Below are positions 24,406 to 32,980 of a stretch of DNA of 64,000 bases, one piece after another. Numbering within the stretch: the stretch's first letter is position 1; every line of letters begins with the position of its first letter. Below the pieces are notes generated by a model. It saw only the letters and a program-made list of their open reading frames with translations. It was not told the DNA's origin and made no database searches. The translations under genes and the position numbers were made by a program. Where the stretch lies: contig CAZWFQ010000009.1 of the NCBI GenBank assembly GCA_964633225.1, forward strand, positions 1 to 64,000. The letters run 5' to 3'. This stretch comes from JAKQIM01 sp964633225. Its GTDB lineage: Bacteria; Chloroflexota; Anaerolineae; Anaerolineales; UBA4823.

Positions 24406-25935
24406 ATGTCCAACCAACTAATTGAATGTATCTCCAATTATTCCGAAGCCCGCCGGCCCCAGGTCGTCGAAGCCATCATCCAATCCATCACCGCCGTCCC
24501 TGGCGTCACCCTGCTCGACCATCACTCTGACACCGATCACAACCGCACCGTCGTCACCTTCGTTGGCGCTCCCGAGCCAGTAGTCGAAGCCGCCTTCCAA
24601 TCCATCAAAAAGGCCGCCGAACAGATCAACCTGGACGAGCACACCGGCGAACACCCCCGCATCGGTGCCACCGACGTCGTTCCCTTTGTGCCTATCTCGG
24701 GCATCACCATGGAAGACTGCACCCTGCTGGCGACCCGCCTGGCGCGCCGCGTGGGCGAAGAGCTGCGAATCCCAGTCTATTTATATGAAGAGGCCGCCAC
24801 CCGCCCAGAACGGAAAAACCTGGAAAACATCCGCCGCGGCCAGTATGAAGCGCTCAAAGCCGAGATGGGTGTAGACCCTGCTCGCGACCCTGATTTTGGC
24901 CCTAACCGAGTTGGCCCGGCTGGCGCCACAGTCATCGGCGCTCGCCAGCCGCTGGTGGCCTTTAACGTCTACCTGACCACAGAGGATGTCTCAATTGCCG
25001 ATAAGATCGCCCGCTCTGTGCGCCATTCATCCGGCGGCTTGCGCTTCGTAAAAGCCTTGGGCCTGCTGGTTGAAGGCCGGGCCCAGGTCTCGATGAACCT
25101 GACCAACTACCGCCGCACCCCCATCCCACGCGTGGTAGAGATGGTGCGCCGCGAGGCCGAGCGCTACGGTGTAACCATCCACCACACCGAGCTGGTCGGG
25201 CTCATCCCACAAGAGGCCCTGGTAGATACGGCTGTCTGGTACACCCAGCTTGACCAGTTCGACAAAGAACAATTACTTGAGCGCAAGTTGTATGCTGCCA
25301 CCGCGGGCCAATCCTTCGAAGCCGCCCCCGATTTCATTGCCCAGTTAGCAGCCGGCACCCCCGCCCCAGGCGGCGGCTCGGCCGCTGCACACACCGGCGC
25401 AGCGGCGGCGGCCCTGGTGGCGATGGTCTGCCGCCTGACAATTGGCAGGAAGAAATACGCCGCTGTAGAAGCCCAGATGCGCCAGGTGTTAGAGCAAGCC
25501 GAGAGCCTGCGCGCCGACCTGGCCGCCGGCGTGGAAAAAGACGCCGCAGCTTATGAGCAAGTCATGGCCTCTTACAAGCTGCCCAAAGACACCCCTGAGC
25601 AAGAAGCCGAGCGCAACGCAGTCATCGAGCAGGCCATGCTTGCCGCGGCCAAAGTCCCATTAGAAACTGCCCGCATGGCCGTCCAGGTGCTTGAACTGGC
25701 TGTGCAGGCGGTTTCGGTTGGCAATGTCAATACGCTCTCAGATGGCGGAACCAGTGCCGCGTTGGCCATCGCCTGCCTCACCGGCAGCGGCCTGAACGTG
25801 CGCACCAACGTCCACAGCCTGCAAGATCCTGCCACCGGACAGCCGCTTCTGGCCGATCTGCAATCCCTGGAGGCCCGCACCCACCAGTTCGAGAAGCAGA
25901 TCCAGGCAGTCATCCACGAACGGGGCGGTTTCTAA
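24406..25935 (+). CDS. ftcD: Bifunctional glutamate formimidoyltransferase / formimidoyl-THF cyclodeaminase
   Basis: 509 residues from ATG 24406, chosen because the family N-terminus (LIECISNYSEARRPQVVEAI) starts there and GAGG precedes it. The formiminotransferase N and C domains occupy about 1-300 (HTGEHPRIGATDVVPFVP near residue 70, GLIPQEAL near 265). The cyclodeaminase four-helix domain occupies about 320-505 (GTPAPGGGSAAAHTGA, and later VGNVNTLSDGGTSAALAI). Together they move the formimino group from formiminoglutamate to tetrahydrofolate and form methenyl-THF plus ammonia, linking histidine degradation to the folate pool. In many bacteria the two parts are separate genes. No hut genes are adjacent. 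Confidence 0.93.
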   Translation: MSNQLIECISNYSEARRPQVVEAIIQSITAVPGVTLLDHHSDTDHNRTVVTFVGAPEPVVEAAFQSIKKAAEQINLDEHTGEHPRIGATDVVPFVPISGITMEDCTLLATRLARRVGEELRIPVYLYEEAATRPERKNLENIRRGQYEALKAEMGVDPARDPDFGPNRVGPAGATVIGARQPLVAFNVYLTTEDVSIADKIARSVRHSSGGLRFVKALGLLVEGRAQVSMNLTNYRRTPIPRVVEMVRREAERYGVTIHHTELVGLIPQEALVDTAVWYTQLDQFDKEQLLERKLYAATAGQSFEAAPDFIAQLAAGTPAPGGGSAAAHTGAAAAALVAMVCRLTIGRKKYAAVEAQMRQVLEQAESLRADLAAGVEKDAAAYEQVMASYKLPKDTPEQEAERNAVIEQAMLAAAKVPLETARMAVQVLELAVQAVSVGNVNTLSDGGTSAALAIACLTGSGLNVRTNVHSLQDPATGQPLLADLQSLEARTHQFEKQIQAVIHERGGF

Positions 25936-25940
25936 TCCCA

Positions 25941-27740
25941 ATGCTGTCTCTCCACCAGGCGAATCGATTCGCCACACCAAGACCCCAAGGCCTGCCGGAA
26001 GGCAGGCTCTTGGATACGGTGGGTATAGTTCCACCTGCAGGTTGGCACAGTCTCCTGCTGCGGGTTATTTTGCTGTTGAGCATTTTCATCCTCACTTCTT
26101 GCACCCCTCTTCCAACGCCAACCACCACCGCACCATCTGCAACCACGGCAGCCTCTCCAACCGTGGCGGCTACATCAACCTCCACCGCCGTCCCCACACC
26201 CACAGAGGAGCCAACGGCCACCCCAGCCCCGCCGACGCTTTACATTGCCCCCTACCTGCCCGCCGAACTAAGCACAGGGATCGCCATTTCTGACACCCTC
26301 CAACAGACCGATAACGATGCCACCGCCACTTACTGGCTGGGGGTTGGCAAGCATGCCAGCGCCCCCATCGGGCACTGGATCTATGCCCTGGCGGCCCCCT
26401 TTCCTACCCTCACTGAAGAGATCACTTTCTCAGACCTGATGGAGGCCTGGGCCGGCCAACCAGAAAGCCCCCTGGCTGGGCAAACCCTGTTGATGGACCA
26501 GGCCACCCTGGATCTCTTCACCGCCTGGCTGGCTGGCCCGGTTGAGGGCCTGGTGCGCGTGCTGCCCGCTGACCAGATCCTGGATGAAGCCTGGTCGAGC
26601 GGTGCATGGGCCATCATCCCCTTCGAGTCCATCGAACCGCGCTGGAAAGTACTCGCCATCGATGGCCAATCCCCTCTCAGCGCCGATTTCGCCCCCCAGA
26701 CCTACCCCCTGGCCGTTCCCATCCTCCTGCTAGGTGAGTTCCGCCAGGAGTTGACCAGACTACCCCAAGGCTTGAGCCTGCCGCTTTCGAATCGCGACCC
26801 CAACCTGCTCACCACCGTGGCGCTCACCGGGGTCACCGCCCTGGTGCGCGGCACTGCCGTGTGGATGGAGCGCTACGGCATCACCTATCCCGCCGAAGAT
26901 ATAGGCCCCCTGCTTACCAGTGCCAATATCACCCACATCTCCAACGAGATCCCCTTCACCCCCGACTGCCCCTTCCCTGAGCTTCAACCTAGCGAATTGA
27001 TCTTTTGCTCCAGCCCCAGCTACATCGAGCTGCTCGACACGCTCAGCCCGGAAGTGATCGAGCTGACGGGCGACCACTTTGGCGATTGGGGCGCCGAAGC
27101 CATGCACTACACCCTCGATCTATATACCGGGCGCGGCTGGCCTGTTTACGGCGGCGGGGCCAACAGTGAAGCCGCCCGTTCTCCTGTGCTCTTTGAGCAT
27201 AACGGCAACCGCATTGCCTTCTTGGGCTGCAATATTGGCTGCCAGGTCAAAAACGAAGTCCCCTGCGATGAATATGCCACACCCGATCTGCCCGGCGCAG
27301 CCACCTGCGATTTCGACTGGCTGGAGACGGAGATACCCCGCCTGCGCGCCGAAGGCTACCAGGTCATTTTCACCTTCCAACACAAGGAATACTACAGCTA
27401 TCAAGCCCAGCCGGATTTGGAGCGCGATTTCGGCCGCATCGCTGCCGCCGGAGCAGCCGTGGTAAGCGGCAGCCAGTCGCACCAGCCCCACGGCATGGCA
27501 TTTGAGAATGGGGCCTTCCTCCACTACGGACTGGGGAATCTTTTCTTTGACCAGTACCATTACTGTGCAGACTTCGCCTGCGATAACGGATTTATCGATT
27601 GGCATATCTTTTACGCTGGCCGTTACCTGGGCGTTGAACTCATCCCCATCCACTTCGTTGATCTCGCCAAACCACGCCTGATGACCCCAGATGAGCGCTC
27701 TGCCTTCTTGGAGCTGATCTTCGAAGCCTCCGGCTGGTAG
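25941..27740 (+). CDS. CapA-like lipoprotein with N-terminal substrate-binding-like domain
   Basis: 599 residues from ATG 25941; no SD. The lipobox LTSC is at about residue 53, unusually far in, and a GTG at 26019 would give a more normal signal peptide. A Thr/Pro/Ala spacer follows to about residue 95. A domain at about 95-270 (WAIIPFESIEPRWKVLAIDGQ) resembles a periplasmic binding fold. A CapA/PgsA-type metallophosphatase-like domain follows (ITHISNEIPF, GDHFGDWG, TFQHKEYYSYQ, GSQSHQPHG, HYGLGNLFFDQ). The usual GD at the domain start reads TGVTALVRG, so one metal ligand seems missing. The role is possibly envelope polymer synthesis or sensing; unproven. Confidence 0.7.
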   Translation: MLSLHQANRFATPRPQGLPEGRLLDTVGIVPPAGWHSLLLRVILLLSIFILTSCTPLPTPTTTAPSATTAASPTVAATSTSTAVPTPTEEPTATPAPPTLYIAPYLPAELSTGIAISDTLQQTDNDATATYWLGVGKHASAPIGHWIYALAAPFPTLTEEITFSDLMEAWAGQPESPLAGQTLLMDQATLDLFTAWLAGPVEGLVRVLPADQILDEAWSSGAWAIIPFESIEPRWKVLAIDGQSPLSADFAPQTYPLAVPILLLGEFRQELTRLPQGLSLPLSNRDPNLLTTVALTGVTALVRGTAVWMERYGITYPAEDIGPLLTSANITHISNEIPFTPDCPFPELQPSELIFCSSPSYIELLDTLSPEVIELTGDHFGDWGAEAMHYTLDLYTGRGWPVYGGGANSEAARSPVLFEHNGNRIAFLGCNIGCQVKNEVPCDEYATPDLPGAATCDFDWLETEIPRLRAEGYQVIFTFQHKEYYSYQAQPDLERDFGRIAAAGAAVVSGSQSHQPHGMAFENGAFLHYGLGNLFFDQYHYCADFACDNGFIDWHIFYAGRYLGVELIPIHFVDLAKPRLMTPDERSAFLELIFEASGW

Positions 27741-27773
27741 ATCAACCAAGTTTAATTGCTTAAGGAGTATCCC

Positions 27774-28970
27774 ATGAACCCCATTGTAATTGAGAAAACC
27801 AGGCAGGCCGTGCACCTGCTGCAAGAGCAGAAGATCGATCTGTGGCTGACCCTGGTGCGCGAAACACCTGCCCACCGCGACCCGGTGCTCCCCCTCATCT
27901 ACGGCCTTGACCTGACCTGGCAATCGGCCTTGATCTTTACCCGCCGCGGCGAGCGCATCGCCATCGTCGGGCGCCTGGAGGCTGAAGCGGCTCGCCGTAC
28001 CGGTGCATACGACAGCGTCTTACTCTACGATCAATCCATCCGGCCTGTTTTGCTTGAAACCCTATCTCGCCTGGATCCTGCCCAGATTGCGGTGAATTAC
28101 TCGCTCAGCGATGTACATGCCGATGGATTAAGCCACGGTTTGTACCGGGCCCTGCTTGGTTATTTAGAAGGCAGCCCGTACGCTGAGCGGCTGATCTCAG
28201 CCGAGAAAGTGGTTGGCGCCCTGCGCGGCAGAAAGACCGCCGCCGAGATTGCCTGCATCCGCGCTGCCGTAGCAAGCACCGAGCAGATCTACCAACGCAC
28301 CTTCGAATTTGCCCAGGTGGGCATGACGGAGATTGAAATTGGCCGTTTCATGCACCAGCAGATTGCCGAGAAGGGCCTGGCCCCTGCCTGGCAGGCTGAT
28401 TCTTGTCCTGCGGTCAATACCGGGCCCGAATCAGAGGTGGGCCATGCCGGGCCGACAGACCTGATTGTTCAACCTGGGCACCTGCTGCACTTCGATTTTG
28501 GGGTCAAACAAGACGACTACTGCTCGGATATCCAGCGCATGATGTACTTCCTGGCCCCCGGAGAGAGCAAACCGCCGGCGGCAGTGCAGCATGGTTTTCA
28601 AACTGTGGTAAAAGCCGTCCAGGCTGCTGCTGCAGCCATGAAACCAGGCGTGCCGGGCTGGCAGATCGATGCCATTGCCCGCGGGGTTGTGACCCAGGCC
28701 GGATATCCAGAGTATCTTTACGGCACCGGGCACCAGGTGGGGCGCACCGTGCACGATGGCGCAGGAATGCTTGGGCCGCTGTGGGAGCGTTACGGCGAAA
28801 CACCCAATTACCCGCTCGAACCCGGGCAGGTCTTTACCATAGAGCCGGGGCTGGCAGTTCCAGGTTACGGCTATATTGGTTTAGAAGAGGACGTACTGGT
28901 TACCGAGCAAGGTGTCGAATTTCTCTGTCAGCCGCAAACCGAACTGATCATCAAACCTACAAACCGTTAA
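27774..28970 (+). CDS. M24 family Xaa-Pro aminopeptidase-like metallopeptidase
   Basis: 398 residues, ATG 27774 with AAGGAG upstream. An N-terminal creatinase/prolidase-type domain (about 1-150) precedes the pita-bread catalytic domain. Metal ligands: two Asp in HFDFGVKQDDYCSDIQR, His in YGTGHQVGRTVHDG, Glu in FTIEPGLAVPGYG and Glu in GLEEDVLVTEQG. It should remove residues N-terminal to proline or split Xaa-Pro dipeptides. Cytoplasmic. It is separated by 10 bp from dcd, which has its own SD, so the two are probably co-transcribed. Confidence 0.9.
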   Translation: MNPIVIEKTRQAVHLLQEQKIDLWLTLVRETPAHRDPVLPLIYGLDLTWQSALIFTRRGERIAIVGRLEAEAARRTGAYDSVLLYDQSIRPVLLETLSRLDPAQIAVNYSLSDVHADGLSHGLYRALLGYLEGSPYAERLISAEKVVGALRGRKTAAEIACIRAAVASTEQIYQRTFEFAQVGMTEIEIGRFMHQQIAEKGLAPAWQADSCPAVNTGPESEVGHAGPTDLIVQPGHLLHFDFGVKQDDYCSDIQRMMYFLAPGESKPPAAVQHGFQTVVKAVQAAAAAMKPGVPGWQIDAIARGVVTQAGYPEYLYGTGHQVGRTVHDGAGMLGPLWERYGETPNYPLEPGQVFTIEPGLAVPGYGYIGLEEDVLVTEQGVEFLCQPQTELIIKPTNR

Positions 28971-28980
28971 GGAGCTTCTT

Positions 28981-29535
28981 ATGGGACTCAAACCCGATCA
29001 TTGGATCCGCAAAATGGCCGTCGACCAACGCATGATCGAACCTTTCGTTGAAAGCCAGGTACGCCAGGGCGTCATCTCCTACGGCGTCTCATCTTACGGC
29101 TACGACATCCGGGTGGCCGACGAATTCAAAATTTTCACCAACGTCTATTCTGCCGTTGTAGATCCTAAGAATTTCGATCCCAAATCGATGGTGGATTACA
29201 AAGGTGATGTGTGCGTTATTCCGCCGAACTCATTTGCCCTGGCCCGTACCATCGAATACTTCCGGATTCCGCGCCAGGTGCTGACGGTCTGCTTGGGAAA
29301 AAGCACCTATGCCCGCTGCGGCATCATTGTCAACGTTACCCCGTTCGAACCCGAGTGGGAAGGCTTTGTGACGCTCGAAATATCAAACACCACCCCCCTG
29401 CCGGCCAAGATCTATGCCAATGAAGGCATTGCGCAGGTGCTCTTCTTCGAAGCCGATGAGGGGTGCCAGACTTCGTATGCCGACAAAAAGGGCAAGTATC
29501 AAAACCAGCAGACCATTGAGCTGCCTAAGCTGTAA
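28981..29535 (+). CDS. dcd: dCTP deaminase
   Basis: 184 residues, normal length. It converts dCTP to dUTP and ammonia for thymidylate synthesis. Motifs: SYGVSSYGYDIRVADEF near residues 33-49, the nucleotide-binding CLGKSTYARCGI near 104-115, and the catalytic glutamate in GFVTLEISNTTPLPAKIY near 134-150. A C-terminal tail (SYADKKGKYQNQQTIELPKL) closes over substrate in the family. ATG 28981 has GGAG upstream. It follows the M24 peptidase closely. It converges with the cyclase gene at 29584 with no obvious terminator between. Confidence 0.95.
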   Translation: MGLKPDHWIRKMAVDQRMIEPFVESQVRQGVISYGVSSYGYDIRVADEFKIFTNVYSAVVDPKNFDPKSMVDYKGDVCVIPPNSFALARTIEYFRIPRQVLTVCLGKSTYARCGIIVNVTPFEPEWEGFVTLEISNTTPLPAKIYANEGIAQVLFFEADEGCQTSYADKKGKYQNQQTIELPKL

Positions 29536-29583
29536 AAAGACGCCCCCCATTCGCACAAGCTGGCATTTACTTTCCCCAAAAAA

Positions 29584-32379
29584 TCAATCCTTCATTCCCA
29601 GCAGCTCGTATACAATCTCTTCCTTCTCGCGCCCTTTCACCTTCACCGGTGGAAGTTGGCGCGCGTCTACTAACTCGGCCATCATCTGATAGGCCTTCTC
29701 TGAAAGCAAAATCTGCTCAGGCAGGGCAATCGATTCTAACCGCTGCGACAGGTTAACCGTATCCCCAATGGCCGTGTAGTTGAAAAGCTCGCTGGTGCCC
29801 ACGTTGCCCACCATGGCCTCACCACAGGTGATGCCGATACTGAACTGCAAGTGTTTCTCCGCCGGCAGAGTCTGGCGGAAGTCTGCCACCGCCCGGTTGA
29901 TCGCCAGGGCAGCGCGGGCTGCCCGCACGGCATAATCCGGCTGAGCATCCGGCGCATTCCACAACGCCATCACCGCGTCGCCCATGAATTTATCCAGGGT
30001 GCCTTCTTGTTCAAGGATTGCCCGCGCCGCCAGGGACAGATACGAATTCAGCACTTCAAACAGGTCTTCAGGCTGAGAATGTTCGCTCAATGGCGTAAAA
30101 CCGTGAATATCCGCAAAAATGACCGCCACCTGTTGGCGAATACCATCCAGGTGCAAGCTGCGTGGGGCTGATAGTAACTTGTCGCGCACGCGCGGGGCCA
30201 CCACCCGCCCAAATGTCTGGCGGATATGCTCTTGTTCAGCCTCCAACTGGCGCTGCTCGGTCAAGTCATCGATCACGATCGTGGCGCCCTTTGTGCCCAG
30301 TTGCGCATCGCGCAGCGGCGCACAAGATAAGCGCAAGAACAGATCGCCGCGCTCGGCTGTATTGGGGCTCATCTCTTCATCAATCGTTACCGCACCCTGA
30401 TGGATGGTGGCATCCGCCATTTTCTTCAGTGCTGGCAGCACACGCTCGATGCGCTTACCAATCACCTGCTCAGCCTTGATCCCCAAAATTTGCTCTGCCG
30501 CCTGGTTGAAGAGCGTCACCTGGCGCTCTGTGTCGGTAGTGATCACGCCCGAAGCGATGGATGCAAAGATATCATCCATCAGGTTTTTCATTTCCAATGT
30601 CTCAGACAGGTTGCGCTGCAGGTTGGCAAATAAACGCGCATTCTCCAGTGCCAGGGTAGACTGGGCCGCCACCGCGTTGAGGAATTCCATATCATCGCTG
30701 GAGAAGGGTGTCCCTGAAAGTCGCCTGCCTACCCCCAAGAAGCCCGTCAAGCGTCCTTCATAACGCAAAGGGACATAAACCTCGCAGTCCAACACCTGCA
30801 AGACAGCCTGCTCAGAAGCCAGGCCAGCCGGGTAAGATTGGCCGCCTGGCAGCCACACGGCTTGCTGCACCGCGTTCAAGAGGCGCACCAGGGGGCTTTC
30901 GGGGACAATATTTAATCCCTCTGGCGGGTAAGCAGTCACCGGGAAATAAACCGAAGAATCATCGTCATAGAGATAGAGCGTAAAATGCTTGGGCTGCAAT
31001 GCCAGGGTGATCTCGCGCTCTAAGATACGCTCTGTCTGGGCCACATCTGGACTGACTACCAGCTCACGCGAGAGCGCCGTCAGGGCGCGGCGGTAATCGG
31101 CGTTGGTGCGGTAGAACAGCCGGTCGATCGTACGCTGCGCCAGGGTGCGCAGGGGATTGAGCAGCACCACCAGCAAGAAAAGGTACAACGCCACCACTGC
31201 TGGGTTTGAGGTGCTGACCTGCTTGCGCAAGACCATTGAGACCCCCGCAATCACCAGGTAAAAAACCAGGATCGCCGCAACCGAGGTCAGCAAATAAGTC
31301 ATTGCCATGCTCAAGAAGCGGTCCACGTCCAATAAGCGGTAGCGCACAATGGCATAGGCTACCGCCATCAAGAAGAACACAAAAGGAGGAAAATAGATCG
31401 CAGATTGGAAGGCCGGCACGCTGCCAAAAATGATCGGGATCAGATAGAACAACAGCATAGGGCCAAAAGCCAATGCAGCCCCGAAAATGATGATCCGGCT
31501 CTGCTGGCGGGTGACTGGCGAACTGCTGGAGATGATGCGGACAATCAGGGTCACCAGGAAGAACAAAATTGCCAGTGCCGCCAGCCCATACCCCCACAAC
31601 CAGGGCTGAATATAGCCCCAGGGATCACTCGAAAAGAGCATCTGGCGCAAGTTGAACAGCGCGAGCGGCACCGCCAAGGCCCAAGGCAGCAGCCGCGTCC
31701 AACGATAGCGCTCGAGAAAAGGCATCTCTTTGGGAAAGAGCATAGCCAGGTAGGCCAATGAGCCGGCAGCCACGGTCAGGCTGAGCGACCAACCCAGGGA
31801 GAAATAATGCGTGGTGTTCACGTCCAGGTAAGTGCCCGTTGTTACTGCCAGGCCAGAGGTGAACAACAGGAAGGCCCGCGCCGGCCTACGGTCTCCGCTC
31901 ATACGGTAGACCCAAAAACCGCTTCCCCACAAGGCCCAACCCACCAGGTAAGGGATCAAGAACTGCGTCAGCAACTCGCCCAGTTCCACCTGCCGCGGGC
32001 TCACCGTGACCTGGTAGGTTCCCCCCTCACGCACTTCCAACAGAAGGCGCACCGGGGGGTACGCCGCCTGCCCAAGAAGGTTAGTCTGGAGCTGCATCTC
32101 ATCCAGGATGGCGTTCAGTTCTTGCGCATTTGCCACCGGCTGGTCATTTACGGCCCGAATGCGGTCAGGCCACAGCACACCCATCTGGCGGGCGGGCCAA
32201 TCCGGTTCACCAATTTTGCTGACCACCAGGTTGGGTTCAACAAACAACCCTAAAAATGGCCGCTGGTACCACCCCCAGGCCCACCAAACAGCCAGGATCA
32301 ACACCGCGGCAATCAGTAAAGCCACCCCCAGGGGCACAAGATCTTTAAACTGCGCCTTAGGGGCAGCCTTAAGGCTCAT
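29584..32379 (-). CDS. Membrane class III adenylate/guanylate cyclase with PDZ-like, 7TM, GAF and PAS domains
   Basis: 931 residues. TM1 (about 18-32) leads to a PDZ-like extracytoplasmic domain (about 45-125), about seven to eight more helices (130-350), a GAF domain (about 420-590), a PAS domain (about 610-690; IFASIASGVITTDTERQ) and a C-terminal class III cyclase. The catalytic set is complete: metal D757 (FADIHGFT) and D801 (KFMGDAV), adenine-site K797 and D873 (AIGD), and transition-state N876 and R880 (NLSQR). The K/D pair favours cAMP. It is the last gene of a tight S1-comEA-cyclase operon (4-bp overlap with comEA). The signal it senses is unknown. Confidence 0.88.
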   Translation of the reverse strand: MSLKAAPKAQFKDLVPLGVALLIAAVLILAVWWAWGWYQRPFLGLFVEPNLVVSKIGEPDWPARQMGVLWPDRIRAVNDQPVANAQELNAILDEMQLQTNLLGQAAYPPVRLLLEVREGGTYQVTVSPRQVELGELLTQFLIPYLVGWALWGSGFWVYRMSGDRRPARAFLLFTSGLAVTTGTYLDVNTTHYFSLGWSLSLTVAAGSLAYLAMLFPKEMPFLERYRWTRLLPWALAVPLALFNLRQMLFSSDPWGYIQPWLWGYGLAALAILFFLVTLIVRIISSSSPVTRQQSRIIIFGAALAFGPMLLFYLIPIIFGSVPAFQSAIYFPPFVFFLMAVAYAIVRYRLLDVDRFLSMAMTYLLTSVAAILVFYLVIAGVSMVLRKQVSTSNPAVVALYLFLLVVLLNPLRTLAQRTIDRLFYRTNADYRRALTALSRELVVSPDVAQTERILEREITLALQPKHFTLYLYDDDSSVYFPVTAYPPEGLNIVPESPLVRLLNAVQQAVWLPGGQSYPAGLASEQAVLQVLDCEVYVPLRYEGRLTGFLGVGRRLSGTPFSSDDMEFLNAVAAQSTLALENARLFANLQRNLSETLEMKNLMDDIFASIASGVITTDTERQVTLFNQAAEQILGIKAEQVIGKRIERVLPALKKMADATIHQGAVTIDEEMSPNTAERGDLFLRLSCAPLRDAQLGTKGATIVIDDLTEQRQLEAEQEHIRQTFGRVVAPRVRDKLLSAPRSLHLDGIRQQVAVIFADIHGFTPLSEHSQPEDLFEVLNSYLSLAARAILEQEGTLDKFMGDAVMALWNAPDAQPDYAVRAARAALAINRAVADFRQTLPAEKHLQFSIGITCGEAMVGNVGTSELFNYTAIGDTVNLSQRLESIALPEQILLSEKAYQMMAELVDARQLPPVKVKGREKEEIVYELLGMKD

Positions 32380-32978
32380 GGCACATCACCGACGGTGATC
32401 AGGTCTTTTATGGCGTCAAATGTCGCCGGTCCAATCCCAGGCACGGCATCGATCGACTCGATCGTGGGGAAGGGGCCTTGTTCTGTACGGTACGTGATAA
32501 TTGCCTGGGCAGTTACCGGCCCAATTTCAGGCAGGCTTTCCAGTTCGGCCTGGGTGGCAGTGTTAATATTGATCAATAATTGCAGTTCGCCCCCACGCAC
32601 TGCCGGTTGGGCGGCACCCTCAACATCCCCAGCAAGCAGGGTTACCGTTGGAACCGCACGGAGCGGGATGAATGCCCGCTGTCCATCTTCTAAAAAAGCC
32701 GCCAGGTTCAAACCGCTGGTATCGGCGTCAGGCGCCAGTCCGCCAGCCGCCTGGATGGCGTCTTGCACCCGGCTGCCCTGCGGCAGGGCGTAAACACCTG
32801 GTTGGAGCACCGCTCCGCCAACATCCACGGTCACCGGCAAGGGCGTTGGCGCAGGCAGCAGTGTAATTGCTTCGCCGCGCGGCGGGCGGCTCACCAGGTA
32901 CAGCAAGCCAGCCCCCAACAAACCGCCTACAACACCAATAGCTACCAGCCGCAGTGTCTCCGACCAGCTTCTATTCAT
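32376..32978 (-). CDS. comEA: ComEA-type helix-hairpin-helix DNA-binding protein
   Basis: 200 residues. An N-terminal membrane anchor (about 10-28) is followed by a Pro-rich linker, an SLBB domain (VTVDVGGAVLQPGVYALPQGSRVQDAI, quoted in part, residues about 48-110), and a C-terminal pair of HhH motifs (LININTATQAELESLPEIG and FPTIESIDAVPGIG, residues about 133-190). In transformable bacteria this protein binds incoming double-stranded DNA on the outer face of the membrane. No comEC or pilus gene is adjacent. It starts 2 bp after the S1 gene stop and overlaps the cyclase start by 4 bp, an uncommon operon setting. Confidence 0.88.
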   Translation of the reverse strand: MNRSWSETLRLVAIGVVGGLLGAGLLYLVSRPPRGEAITLLPAPTPLPVTVDVGGAVLQPGVYALPQGSRVQDAIQAAGGLAPDADTSGLNLAAFLEDGQRAFIPLRAVPTVTLLAGDVEGAAQPAVRGGELQLLININTATQAELESLPEIGPVTAQAIITYRTEQGPFPTIESIDAVPGIGPATFDAIKDLITVGDVP

Positions 32979-32980
32979 CT

